Below are positions 1-10,100 of a DNA stretch of 37,382 nt, piece by piece. Every line of letters starts with the position of its first letter. Positions within the stretch are counted from its first letter, which is position 1. The notes beneath the pieces were generated by a model. It made no database searches. It saw only the letters and a list, made by a program, of their open reading frames with translations, and was not told where the DNA came from. The stretch is from an uncultured Saprospiraceae bacterium. GTDB taxonomy: Bacteria; Bacteroidota; Bacteroidia; Chitinophagales; Saprospiraceae. The position numbers and the translations under genes were made by a program. The stretch covers positions 1 through 37,382 of the forward strand of contig CALLWB010000122.1 of assembly GCA_938016265.1 (NCBI GenBank), given 5' to 3'.

Positions 1-55
1 TTATAGTTATATTATTGGTTAAATCGTCTTTACTCTCCCTTCTACTTACTACTAA

Positions 56-1468
56 TTATATACTTTGAAAACGAACGCTGTCCAGCTTGACAAGTACGGC
101 AATCAATATCGTAAAACTGATAAGGGATGAACCGCCATAACTCAGCAAGGGAAGCGGAATACCAATGATCGGCACGAGGCCAATCGTCATTCCGATATTT
201 ACGAAAAAATGAAAAAACAGAATCCCTGCAACACCATAAGCGTACATCCTGGAGAAGTCAGACCGCTGTCGTTCTGCCAGAAAGATAATGCGCAGCATTA
301 GCACGGTATACAAAAAGATCATCGCGAAAGTCCCCATAAATCCATGTTCCTCCCCTACCGTACAAAAGATAAAATCAGTCGATTGTTCAGGCACATAGTT
401 AAGTTGAGTGATCCTTCCGTTCAAAAAACCTTTGCCATATAATCCACCAGAACCTATTGCCATCTTCGATTGATTGAGGTTGTACAAGGAGCCGAGTGGA
501 TCGCACTTGCTTGGCTGCAGCCAAACGTTGATTCGATCTTGCTGATGCGGTTTCAGAATTTCATTGAATGCGTAGTTTACTAAAAAAGAATATAATGTGC
601 ACAGCACCACAGCGCCCATCATAAGATAAACCAATTTTGCCTTTTTGTGCCGTAAGTGTATCACAGACAATAGAACAAATATCAACCCTAAAAGTCCCAA
701 TGTAAAGGGTTTTAGGATTGGGAATTGGAATCCTAAATACACAATGACAGCAAGGATCACTGACCCAATCAGCCAATAAATCTGTCGCTCTTTTAAGTTG
801 GCAATAAACAACTGAATAGCCAAAAAAGCAAGCACCACAAAAATGGGCAATGGATTGAAAACCAAGGAAACAACGGACAAGATCGCCACGCCAATTCCTA
901 GTATATAAATGCTCGATGGCATACCTTCTCTAAATAACAAAATCATAAACGATAAAAAGACCATCGCCGACCCGGCATCCGGCTGACCAAGAATCAACAA
1001 CATGGGCAAGCCCAGGATACCCAACGCATAAAATTTGACCCTGTTGTCCTGAAGGCTGACATTGAACCCACTCAGGTAGGATGCCAAGGCGAGGCAGGTG
1101 GCAAATTTGGCAAACTCGGCGGGCTGCAATTTGAAAAACCCGATATTAAACCATGACCGGGCGCCTGCGACTTCCTGACCAAATATCAGGACGCCTGCCA
1201 GCAAAACCATCACCAGGACATAGATTGGGATCGAAAAGGCGCGATAAAACTTACTATCCACCACCATTGCAAATACCCCAACCAATACGGAAATACCAAT
1301 CCAAATCAGTTGATTGCCATGACGGTACGAGGTGTCATAAATTTCTGAAGGATCTTCTGGAGCGAAATTGGTTGCATAGATCATCAACCAACCCGTTATG
1401 ACCAATCCCAAATACATGAAAACGGTCATCCAGTCAATATTCTTCGGTTGATTTCTGCGTCTGTCCAA
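56..1468 (-). CDS. rodA: RodA, SEDS-family peptidoglycan glycosyltransferase
   Basis: RodA polymerises lipid II into glycan strands in the inner membrane as part of the elongasome, working with the class B PBP encoded just upstream. The 470-residue protein is almost entirely hydrophobic helices. It carries the family signature QPDAGSAMV (the Asp region essential in SEDS enzymes), a PAEFAKF segment and the C-terminal PLLSYGGSSL motif. It is longer than the roughly 370-residue enterobacterial protein because of extra membrane segments in the middle (about residues 190-300), which I believe is common in Bacteroidota. The start is a TTG, 24 bp after the mrdA stop. The first ATG lies 13 residues further in and would cut the conserved N-terminal IDW segment, so TTG is preferred. 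It is the last gene of the mreBCD-mrdA-rodA operon. Confidence 0.95.
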   Translation of the reverse strand: MDRRRNQPKNIDWMTVFMYLGLVITGWLMIYATNFAPEDPSEIYDTSYRHGNQLIWIGISVLVGVFAMVVDSKFYRAFSIPIYVLVMVLLAGVLIFGQEVAGARSWFNIGFFKLQPAEFAKFATCLALASYLSGFNVSLQDNRVKFYALGILGLPMLLILGQPDAGSAMVFLSFMILLFREGMPSSIYILGIGVAILSVVSLVFNPLPIFVVLAFLAIQLFIANLKERQIYWLIGSVILAVIVYLGFQFPILKPFTLGLLGLIFVLLSVIHLRHKKAKLVYLMMGAVVLCTLYSFLVNYAFNEILKPHQQDRINVWLQPSKCDPLGSLYNLNQSKMAIGSGGLYGKGFLNGRITQLNYVPEQSTDFIFCTVGEEHGFMGTFAMIFLYTVLMLRIIFLAERQRSDFSRMYAYGVAGILFFHFFVNIGMTIGLVPIIGIPLPLLSYGGSSLISFTILIAVLVKLDSVRFQSI

Positions 1469-1491
1469 AAGGTTGATTTAATTAAAAAAGG

Positions 1492-3333
1492 TTATTCTTC
1501 GTTTTTCTGTGGTAATAGGTCGGCCTCCAAAATTCGTTTTTCATAATAGGCGCGCAATGGAATTTCTCTATTTACCTTACCATTAATATATTTCTCCATA
1601 AGTAAGCTGGCTATCGGTCGGGCGTAGGTAGACCCGTAACCGGAATTTTCTACATACACCATGATTGCAATTCGAGGGTTTTCTTTTGGAGCAAACCCGA
1701 TGAAAGTAGAGTGATCTTTTCCATGTGGATTTTGTACGGTTCCTGTTTTTCCGCAATAAGGAACGCCTTCGATTGGGATCGCGCCGGTGACCAATTCCAT
1801 TCCGTCTATGACCGGTTTGTAGTATGCTGGATTGGTGACCATTGTTTCGATCTTGTCATATCTAGGGCTGACCCATTCATCTACCAAAAACCCCTTGACC
1901 AAGTGTGGCTTTTTGTACCATCCGCGATTGGCGATGATGGCTGCTAGATTTGCTAACTGTAGAGGGGTGGTCAATAACTCTCCTTGCCCAATGCCTAGTG
2001 AAATGACGGTCGGTGAGCTCCAAGAGTGTTTGTAGAGCTTGTTGTAATAATCTGCATCTGGAACATTGCCTTCATTCTCTCCTGACAAATCTATACCAAG
2101 CGAACTTCCCAAACCAAAAGACTTTAGATAGTCAGAAAATTTATCCATCCCAACCTTTGCATCACCAAACCCATCCTGATCAATTACATCACGAAATAGT
2201 TCATAATAATAGGTATTGCAGCTAAACTGAATGGCCTTAGCCATGTTGTGAATGGGCTCTGCATGCGGCCGACATCCAAATCTCAACGATTTATAATAAT
2301 ACGCTCCCCTGCAAACGGTCCCTTTATTCCCGTTGATGCGGCCTTCTTGCAAACCGATAAGCGACATGATGGGTTTGAAGGTAGATCCTGGAGGATATTG
2401 TGCATTTAGTGCGCGGTTGAACAAAGGTTTGTTTTTGTCCTTTCGCATAGCTTTGAATGCATCGCCCCGATTTCTGTTGATAGAGAGCATTTCGGGATTG
2501 TAGGTGGGGCTGCTTATGAATGCTAGTACTTCGCCAGTGCTAGGTTCGATGGCGACAATACTGCCGATTTTATTCTGCATGAGCATTTCGCCATAAATCT
2601 GGAGATTGATATCTAGCGTGGTTTGGAGGTTGGTCCCAGAGGCGGCAATTTCGTCATTCTCTCCATCTTTGTAGCTTCCTTCTGCTCTGCCGAGGTTATC
2701 TTTGAGGAAATATTTTTTGCCTTTTATTCCTCGAAGGCTGTCTTCGTATTCTGCCTCGATGCCTGTTGCACCGATGTAATCTCCTTCTTCGTAATATCCT
2801 TGCGACGATTTGATTTTTGGAGGATTGACTTCGCTAATGTATCCTAGCAAATGGCCCCCAACTGGAAAATTGTAATCTCTGACGTTTCTTAATTCTTCAT
2901 AGAACCCTGGAAATTCGTACATGCTTTCCTGAAAAGCAGCAAATTGCTTGGAGGAGACTTTCGAAATAAAGGTAAATGGGACATGTTTAGCATATCGGAT
3001 GCTATTGAAGTTTTTGTCAAGGTTTTTCTCGAAGGTGGCTTTATCAATGTCCAGCAGTTTGCAGAATTTTGCAGTATCGATGTCTTTGACCTGGTTGTAG
3101 GTTACCTTCAGGTCGTACATTGCCTTATTGTTTACCAGCAGGTTTTTGTTGCGGTCGTAGATCAGTCCTCTCGATGGATACATCGTCATTTCGTGGACGC
3201 CGGTGATGTTAGCTTTTGTTTGGTAATCCTTGTCAATAACTTGCAACTGCATACATTTAAACAACAGTACAAGTGCCGCAAACACAATTGTTCCCATTAT
3301 TATAAATTGCCGTTCTTTGTAAGGACTATTCAT
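1492..3333 (-). CDS. mrdA: Penicillin-binding protein 2 (PBP2), elongasome transpeptidase
   Basis: Class B PBP that cross-links peptidoglycan during side-wall elongation, paired with RodA. The 613-residue protein has one N-terminal membrane anchor (about residues 9-27), a dimerisation/pedestal domain, and a transpeptidase domain with all three active-site motifs: STFK with the nucleophile near Ser317, SCN about 60 residues later, and KTG near Lys529. The length matches the family. It follows mreD with only 10 bp between them, and rodA comes 24 bp after its stop, so co-transcription is very likely. Nothing essential appears to be missing. Confidence 0.96.
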   Translation of the reverse strand: MNSPYKERQFIIMGTIVFAALVLLFKCMQLQVIDKDYQTKANITGVHEMTMYPSRGLIYDRNKNLLVNNKAMYDLKVTYNQVKDIDTAKFCKLLDIDKATFEKNLDKNFNSIRYAKHVPFTFISKVSSKQFAAFQESMYEFPGFYEELRNVRDYNFPVGGHLLGYISEVNPPKIKSSQGYYEEGDYIGATGIEAEYEDSLRGIKGKKYFLKDNLGRAEGSYKDGENDEIAASGTNLQTTLDINLQIYGEMLMQNKIGSIVAIEPSTGEVLAFISSPTYNPEMLSINRNRGDAFKAMRKDKNKPLFNRALNAQYPPGSTFKPIMSLIGLQEGRINGNKGTVCRGAYYYKSLRFGCRPHAEPIHNMAKAIQFSCNTYYYELFRDVIDQDGFGDAKVGMDKFSDYLKSFGLGSSLGIDLSGENEGNVPDADYYNKLYKHSWSSPTVISLGIGQGELLTTPLQLANLAAIIANRGWYKKPHLVKGFLVDEWVSPRYDKIETMVTNPAYYKPVIDGMELVTGAIPIEGVPYCGKTGTVQNPHGKDHSTFIGFAPKENPRIAIMVYVENSGYGSTYARPIASLLMEKYINGKVNREIPLRAYYEKRILEADLLPQKNEE

Positions 3334-3343
3334 TCAAAAAAGA

Positions 3344-3859
3344 CTAATCTTTTGGATTAAAAATAAAATGATGGAGAATGATGATCAACATAGACAATAA
3401 AAACCCGATCACCGTTTTGATAAGAACCATTCCAATTTTTAGGTAAGAAAATTCTTCCAATAAAAATAAGAACAACAGATGTCCAACCATCAAAATCGAA
3501 GCATATTGCAGAAACCAATTGATTCCCATATGGTGTTTGTTCGGACTTTGGTTCATCTCGTATCCCCCTCTCGGTTCCATTGCCTGAAGGACAAACTTCC
3601 TGGAGTAAGCCACCAGTACGCCCGCTGCTGCGTTTAGTCCTAAACTATCATAAAAAACGTCTACCGATATTCCGACCAAAAACCCAAGCAGCAAGGTCGC
3701 CCAAACAGGCGTCCGAAACGGCAATAACAACAAAAACAACGGGTAGATATACAGGTGCACATAAGGCGGATATATCTGCACGTTCTTGAGAATCAGTACT
3801 TGAAAAAACACAAGTCCGATAAATCGAAGGATAGATGTTATGAAAACGTTGCTATTCAT
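3344..3859 (-). CDS. mreD: Rod shape-determining protein MreD
   Basis: A 171-residue polytopic membrane protein with five or so hydrophobic helices. The position between mreC and mrdA is diagnostic, because MreD is poorly conserved in sequence. It begins inside the end of mreC (8-bp overlap), which suggests translational coupling. The predicted role is as membrane partner of MreC in the elongasome. The assignment rests on context, length and topology more than on motifs. Confidence 0.88.
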   Translation of the reverse strand: MNSNVFITSILRFIGLVFFQVLILKNVQIYPPYVHLYIYPLFLLLLPFRTPVWATLLLGFLVGISVDVFYDSLGLNAAAGVLVAYSRKFVLQAMEPRGGYEMNQSPNKHHMGINWFLQYASILMVGHLLFLFLLEEFSYLKIGMVLIKTVIGFLLSMLIIILHHFIFNPKD

Positions 3860-4697
3860 CAGACACCTCTTTTTCTAGTTTTTGTTGTTCTTCTTTCAAG
3901 TTATTTTTTACTACATAGACATATTCAGTATTTTTCAGGTCGGTGCTCAGTTGGACAATGATAGTATTAAAATTATCCCCTCGCTCCGTCCACAAAGTAT
4001 CTACTACTCCAATTGGTATGTTCTCAGGAAAAATCGTAGAAAAGCCACTTGTAATTACTGTATCTCCTGGTGCTACATTCGCATGATTAGGAATTGCTCT
4101 TAAGGTCATTTGCTGGTAGTCACTTTTTTCCCATACCAAGGACCCGAAGTAGTTACTATTTTTGATTTTAGCGCTTATTTTCATATCCCGGTGAAGCAAG
4201 GACATGACTACCGAAAAATTGTTGGATACTTTCCTGACAATGCCAACTAGTCCTTGACTAGAGATAACACCTGTATTGGGTTCGAGTCCATGTTTGCGTC
4301 CTCGATCCAGGGTGATGTAGTTGTAGGATAAAGAAACAGAGTTATTGATGACGGTGGCTGGTAGGTATTCAAATTGTTGTTCTACAATGTTTTGGGTAAA
4401 CAAGGTGTCCAGCTCTTCAGGATTCAGAATTTCGTGATAGAAAAGGGAATTTTTGTTTCTTTTTTTCAGATCGGCATTTTCCTTTTGCAGTTTTTTGTTT
4501 TCTTCGCCAAGGCTCATATAGCTGGAGGCGCCATCAAAAAACTGGAAGATATTCCCATTGACAACATTAGCGGAACTGCCAAAGATATTTTTCTGATGAT
4601 CGTTGAGGGTGACCAACAATGTCAGCGCCAGTACTTCCAGAAAAATGAATAGGAAGAACCCATGAAATCTTAATAAAAATGCAAATAGGTTACGCAT
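3852..4697 (-). CDS. mreC: Rod shape-determining protein MreC
   Basis: MreC is a bitopic periplasmic protein that links MreB filaments to PBP2. The 281-residue product has a short cytoplasmic N-terminus, one membrane helix (about residues 10-31), a coiled-coil stretch rich in Glu/Lys/Leu (about residues 60-85), and a beta-rich C-terminal domain with the family-like DRGRKHGLEPNTGVIS segment and a GDTVITSG motif. It lies 68 bp downstream of mreB and overlaps mreD by 8 bp. Confidence 0.94.
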   Translation of the reverse strand: MRNLFAFLLRFHGFFLFIFLEVLALTLLVTLNDHQKNIFGSSANVVNGNIFQFFDGASSYMSLGEENKKLQKENADLKKRNKNSLFYHEILNPEELDTLFTQNIVEQQFEYLPATVINNSVSLSYNYITLDRGRKHGLEPNTGVISSQGLVGIVRKVSNNFSVVMSLLHRDMKISAKIKNSNYFGSLVWEKSDYQQMTLRAIPNHANVAPGDTVITSGFSTIFPENIPIGVVDTLWTERGDNFNTIIVQLSTDLKNTEYVYVVKNNLKEEQQKLEKEVSDE

Positions 4698-4765
4698 TGG
4701 ATACCTGAACTTCTTTCCCGAGGGAAACTACTGACAAATAAAAAATTGGGGTTTACACGTTGGTA

Positions 4766-5797
4766 TTATACACTTTTCCTATCTATTAGGAAGGTAAATT
4801 TGTCTGTATTTTTTAGCGCTGTTCCTGTACCCCGAACTACTGCTCTCAGTGGATCATCGGCAACATGAACAGGCAACTTCGTCTTTTGAGCGATCCGTTT
4901 GTCCAATCCCCGAAGCAGCGCACCGCCTCCAGTTAGATACAAACCAGTTTTGTAAATATCAGCTGCCAATTCCGGTGGTGTATTTTCGAGTGCTTTGAGA
5001 ATAGCATCCTCAATCTTAGAAATTGATTTGTCTAAGGCATGAGAAATCTCAGAATACGAAACCGTAATTTGCTTCGGAATACCCGTCATCAAATCCCGGC
5101 CATTCACCGGAAAATCTTCTGGTGGATTGTCAAGCTCCTGCAATGCAGAACCAACGTGTATTTTTATTTGCTCTGAAGATCGTTCACCAATAAGAATATT
5201 GTGTTGACGTTTCATGTAGTTCATGATGTCATTGGTAAATTCGTCTCCTGCAATACGAATCGACTGATCACAGACAATACCTGAAAGGGCGATGACTGCA
5301 ATCTCAGTGGTTCCTCCTCCGATATCAATAATCATATTTCCGATCGGTTCTTCTACATCCAGCCCGATCCCAAGCGCCGCAGCCATTGGTTCGTGAATGA
5401 GGTAGGTCTCCTTGGCATCTACGTGTTCTGCAGAATCAAAAACGGCACGTTTCTCGACTTCAGTAATCCCCGAAGGAATACAGATGACCATTTTCATATG
5501 GCTAAAAAATCGCTTTTTCGGTCCCATCATAGCGATGAGTCCTTCGATCATGCTTTCTGCTGCTTGAAAATCTGCAATAACTCCATCCTTAAGAGGTCGG
5601 ATGGTTTTTATATTTTCGTGTGTTTTTTCGTGCATTTGCATTGCCTTCTTCCCTACGGCAATGACCTCTCCTGTTCGTCTATTTATGGCTACAATAGAAG
5701 GCTCGTCAACAACAATTTTATCGTCCTGAATGATCAAGGTATTTGCAGTACCAAGATCAATGGCAATCTCTTGTGTGAAAAAATTAAATAATCCCAT
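4766..5797 (-). CDS. mreB: Actin-like cell-shape protein MreB
   Basis: MreB forms membrane-associated filaments that direct elongasome movement. The 343-residue product shows the actin-fold nucleotide motifs in order: IDLGTANT (phosphate 1, residues 13-20), IDIGGGTTEIAV (phosphate 2) and LTGGGALLRGLD (adenosine). The N-terminal MGLFNFFTQEIA is an amphipathic membrane-binding start typical of the family. It is the first gene of the operon; a candidate -7 element lies about 45 bp upstream. Confidence 0.97.
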   Translation of the reverse strand: MGLFNFFTQEIAIDLGTANTLIIQDDKIVVDEPSIVAINRRTGEVIAVGKKAMQMHEKTHENIKTIRPLKDGVIADFQAAESMIEGLIAMMGPKKRFFSHMKMVICIPSGITEVEKRAVFDSAEHVDAKETYLIHEPMAAALGIGLDVEEPIGNMIIDIGGGTTEIAVIALSGIVCDQSIRIAGDEFTNDIMNYMKRQHNILIGERSSEQIKIHVGSALQELDNPPEDFPVNGRDLMTGIPKQITVSYSEISHALDKSISKIEDAILKALENTPPELAADIYKTGLYLTGGGALLRGLDKRIAQKTKLPVHVADDPLRAVVRGTGTALKNTDKFTFLIDRKSV

Positions 5798-5841
5798 TTA
5801 TATAATTGATAGTTATGTATGGCTTAAGACGGAAATTTCGC

Positions 5842-5849
5842 CAAAGGTA
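5842..5849 (-). promoter_or_regulatory. Candidate -7 element for the mreB operon
   Basis: Read on the minus strand this is TACCTTTG, matching the Bacteroidota -7 consensus TAnnTTTG about 45 bp upstream of the mreB start. No TTG is present at the expected -33 distance, so this is only a partial promoter match. Confidence 0.4.
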
Positions 5850-6044
5850 ACGAATTTTGTGACTAAATATAGTCCTGTTTTGAAAATTATTTTCCTATTC
5901 GAATCCTTTAACAAAAAATTAAGGAAATTAAAGGGATTAAGTTACTTAATATGGTAATGCCACGTCCTATTTCAACCCCGTTTTTCAGGAAATGAGCTTG
6001 ATTAATTTGTGACATTGATTTGATTAAAAACTTAAGGGGTCTTC

Positions 6045-6905
6045 TTAGATTTTAGGCAAATGTTCTTTAATGAATGCTATCGTTTTTTCTACTAACTTTT
6101 TGGAAGCTTCTGGCAATTGAGATAATTCATAAGGATGTTTGCCTCCAAAAACATGGTCTGCGCCAGCGAGCAATAGTAATTGAGCGGATTCTGCCCATTC
6201 TTTTATTTGATAGGCTGCTTGAATTGGGACTGCGGGATCTGATTCACCATGAATGATTAAAAATGGTTTATTCATATTTTGAGCAGCGTGTTTTACGTCC
6301 AGTTCTTCTTTGTTGGCCATAAAATCCTCATACATTTGATAATACATTGGCATCTCTTGAAAGGTTCGTCCATTCAAAATAAAATAGGCTCCTTTTTCTT
6401 TCCATTTTTCCAGTTGTTGTTTGCTAGTCCAACCATAATCAAGGGTTTGAACAGACGCCCAGGTGATTAGCTGTTTGACGTTTGGATTTCGGTGGGCTTC
6501 GAGGAGGGCGATGGCGCCTCCGCGGCTGTGGCCGATGATGGATGTTGCGTCGAGATTGATTTCTGATTTTGGAATGCCGGGGTGTTCTTTTAGCCAGTCC
6601 AACACGAGTCGGAAGTCTGCCAACTCTTTGGTAAAGTTGTTTTGCCCAAATGCCTCCAGGTCACCGAATTCTGTTGGATTTTCGGGGGTCGTTCCGTTAT
6701 GGGAAAAATTAAATTTAAGAAAAATAAACCCTTCATTTGCAAAGTGATCAGCAATGACTGACCAGTGTCCCCAGTCTTTAAATCCTTTGAATCCGTGGGC
6801 AAAAACTACAACCGGCTTGGGTTGATTGTCAGCTACATAATGGACGTCCAACAACACCGGTTTGCCGTGTTCTCCTTTCAATTGAATATTGCTAATTGTT
6901 TTCAT
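6045..6905 (-). CDS. Alpha/beta-hydrolase (dienelactone hydrolase/BAAT-like)
   Basis: A 286-residue cytosolic alpha/beta-hydrolase without a signal peptide. The catalytic triad can be placed: Ser127 in the elbow GHSRGG, Asp223 in GESDPAVP and His251 in GADHVFGG. An HGFKGFKDWG segment near residues 37-46 supplies the oxyanion region. The substrate cannot be read from the sequence; a small ester, thioester or peptide-like substrate is possible. It stands alone between the mreB promoter region and a divergent plus-strand gene. Family confidence is high and specific function is unknown. Confidence 0.85.
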   Translation of the reverse strand: MKTISNIQLKGEHGKPVLLDVHYVADNQPKPVVVFAHGFKGFKDWGHWSVIADHFANEGFIFLKFNFSHNGTTPENPTEFGDLEAFGQNNFTKELADFRLVLDWLKEHPGIPKSEINLDATSIIGHSRGGAIALLEAHRNPNVKQLITWASVQTLDYGWTSKQQLEKWKEKGAYFILNGRTFQEMPMYYQMYEDFMANKEELDVKHAAQNMNKPFLIIHGESDPAVPIQAAYQIKEWAESAQLLLLAGADHVFGGKHPYELSQLPEASKKLVEKTIAFIKEHLPKI

Positions 6906-6980
6906 GTAATATGATACTAATATTCCTTAATATTTGAAAGTGTTTTTTCAAAAATGTTGGGTTGTAGAGTTTTTTAATAA

Positions 6981-7010
6981 TTGCAAAGAAAGTGGTTACA
7001 TCTACTTTTG
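6981..7010 (+). promoter_or_regulatory. Bacteroidota-type promoter for the large secreted protein
   Basis: TTG at 6981-6983, a 19-bp spacer, then TACTTTTG at 7003-7010 match the -33 TTG / -7 TAnnTTTG consensus. The predicted transcript start is near 7016, giving a leader of about 155 nt before the ATG at 7174. Confidence 0.65.
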
Positions 7011-7173
7011 TCCCTATCTAACGCTCGCATTCATTCATTCTCACATTAAAAAATCCGTTCCCTAACTGAAAACACCTATTCACTCAAAATAAGACCTCGT
7101 TAAACATCAGTCCTTTCATAAGAAGCTAGTTGTACATAGTTTTATTGCAAATCCACAAATAAACGATAGCATT

Positions 7174-10100
7174 ATGACAACGAGATTATTCATTTTTATC
7201 ACTGGACTGTTTATCACCTTTTTTGCACAGCAAGGCGCTGCACAAGCAGTTGATTGTGCAGAATTAACATCGCAAGCAGACCTTTCTATCAATCAGGTTG
7301 AAGCTAGGCTTATGCAGGGAGGAAGTTTATGGTGGGATGGCAGAGACGGAAAGTACATTGTGCCTAAACCAGCTCCGGGAGAAGAGGAAGTATCAGCAAT
7401 TTTTGCTGGCGGATTGTGGATTGGCGGATTGGACGACGCCGGCAACTTAAAAATGGCCGCACAAACCTACAACCAAGGTGGTCTTGATTTTTGGCCCGGA
7501 CCAATTGTAGATGGCGGAGTAATCGGTGGTGATTGTTCCAATTGGGATCTCCATTTTGAAGTGTACGGCCATGAAATCGAAGCACTCATCAATGATTTCG
7601 AGGACAATGGGGTCATTGATTTGCCAGTAGCCCAAAATCTGCTTGGATGGCCAGGACGCGGCAATCCTCACTTTACAAACATTTATCCCTTCTCGCTTCC
7701 AGACCAAAAACTGGCTCCTTTTTACGATAACAATTCTGACAATATTTACAATCCTTACGATGGTGATCATCCAAGATTACCTATTAGTTGTTTGGAAGAC
7801 AACAAGTATGCAGACCAAATGACCTGGTGGGTTTTCAATGATATCGCAGACGAGCATAAATCATCAAATGGCGATCCACTCGGTCTTGAAGTACAAGCAA
7901 TGGCTTACGGTTTTGCAGATATAAATGGCTTGGAATACACGACATTTTATACCTACGACCTAATCAATAAGTCAGGGACTAATTTGAACGATGTTTATTT
8001 TGGACAATGGGTGGACCCAGATTTAGGATGCTGGGATAATGATTTTGTAGGTTGTAATGTTGATCGATCTTTAGCAATAGTCTATAATGACTCTATAGAT
8101 ATTGATTGCCAGAATTTTTCCGCGGGTTATGGAGAGAACCCCCCAATGCTTGGAGTAGATTTCCTGAGAGGGCCTAAAGATGAGAATGGAGCAGAGGTCG
8201 CGATGTCTTCTTTCCTTTATTATAATGGGGATGCTTCCCCGCAGGGAAATGCTAATTGGCCAATAGAATATTACAGATTCTTAAAGGGTGAATGGAGGGA
8301 TGGATCGCCTATAGAATATGGTGGTAATGGATATCAACAAGGCACTTATCCATATCCTTACATGTTTCCAGACGCCCCTGACGACCCTGATGGATGGTCA
8401 GAGTGTGCTCTTGGAAACTCCAGTGATGATCGAAGATTTGTTATGTCTGTTGGCCCTTTCCCTCTAGTTGCTAGTGCTACTACTCAAGTGACTGTAGGAG
8501 TTATTTTTGTGCCTGAGGTAGAAGTAGTGCCTGATGATGATATGGGACCCGGCTGTCCAAGTTTTGACCTGATAACACAATCGGATGATTTGGTCCAGAC
8601 TATTTTTGACAACTGTTTTTCTCCAATGGTGCATAGACTTTCTGCGCCCGATCTCGATATTATAGAATTGGATCAAGAAATAATTGTTTCATTTAGTAGT
8701 CTAGATGAAAACGAAATCAATCTTTGTGCCTATGGAGAACCAAGTGGTTTTATTCCACCAGGAGTAGAAAATTCCGAATACAATTTCCAAGGATACATCC
8801 TATACCAACTGGCGGATCCTGATGTAAAAATTAATGAATTCAAGGATCCTGACAAAGCAAGAGTCGCTGCTATAACGGATATAAAAGACGGAGTCGACAA
8901 AATATACAATTATTATAAATCCGACACTGACGGTTTATTTTATCCAGAACTTATGGTAGAGTCGGACGACCAGGGCCTTCAACAAACATTCAGAATCACC
9001 AGTGATTTGTTTGCACCTGGGGACAGCAAATTAGTCAATCATAAAAAATACTACTTCTCCGCAATCTCTTACGCATACAACAATTACCGTCAATTTGATC
9101 CACACCAACCCTATCGAAACGGACAAACGATTCAGTATATTCAAAGCAATATTAATGTCCAGCCCTATACGGCTATCCCGCACATGATTCCCCCTGAGCA
9201 GTATGAAGTGAATAGTGTTTTTGGCTACGAACCTCCTATCACAAGAGTAGATGGCATTGGGAATCCTGGGCGCCTTCTCCAATTGTCCGAAAAAAGTGAA
9301 GCAGAAATACTGGATGCCGGAGTCGCCGGACGGATTACTTACAAGGAAAAACAAGGGCCATTCACCATAAAGGTATATAATCCACTAAAAGTAAAAGATG
9401 GCAACTATCAACTTCGATTGGTGGATGAAGCGGGCAGCGGCACTGGCTTGGTACCTCCAATAAATTGGGTACTATCAGATCTTGACAACCCCGCCAACCA
9501 ATGGTCTTCAGCACACCCAATTGTAGAAGGAGCGTATGAATTCCCAATAGAAGATTTAGGTATTAGTATTGCCATGGCCCAACACGAAAAGGCAGGATTG
9601 AATCCTGAAAATGGGAATGGTTTTATAACAGGTACCGTAAGTTATGAGGAGGAGACTACCCCTTGGTACAACGCGGTACCCGATCAAGGAGGGGCTTCCT
9701 ACTTAAATTATATAAGAACCGACTTGGCAGAACCTGATTATGATCGGGACCCTAAAAATGAATTTTCAAACATCATTGATGGTTCATGGATGCCTTATGC
9801 CTTGACGCGATTCACAAGACTTCCCTTTGATTCAGCTTTAATAGAAAGATACATTTCGCCTTCGTGGAGTCATCCTCTCCAAGTACAGGTCTCCATACGA
9901 AACAAATTGGAACAGCTTAATAATGTAGACATTGTACTGACCCCTGATAAAAACCTGTGGAGCCGTTGTGTTGTAATCAACACATTGTCTAGACTTCATG
10001 AGCTGGAAGCGCTTACAAACACAGGGAGTTCTGCTCCTTTTGGGATTCGTACCGATGCTTCTATAGACAAGGATGGGCTTCCTGATAATGATGGTACTGG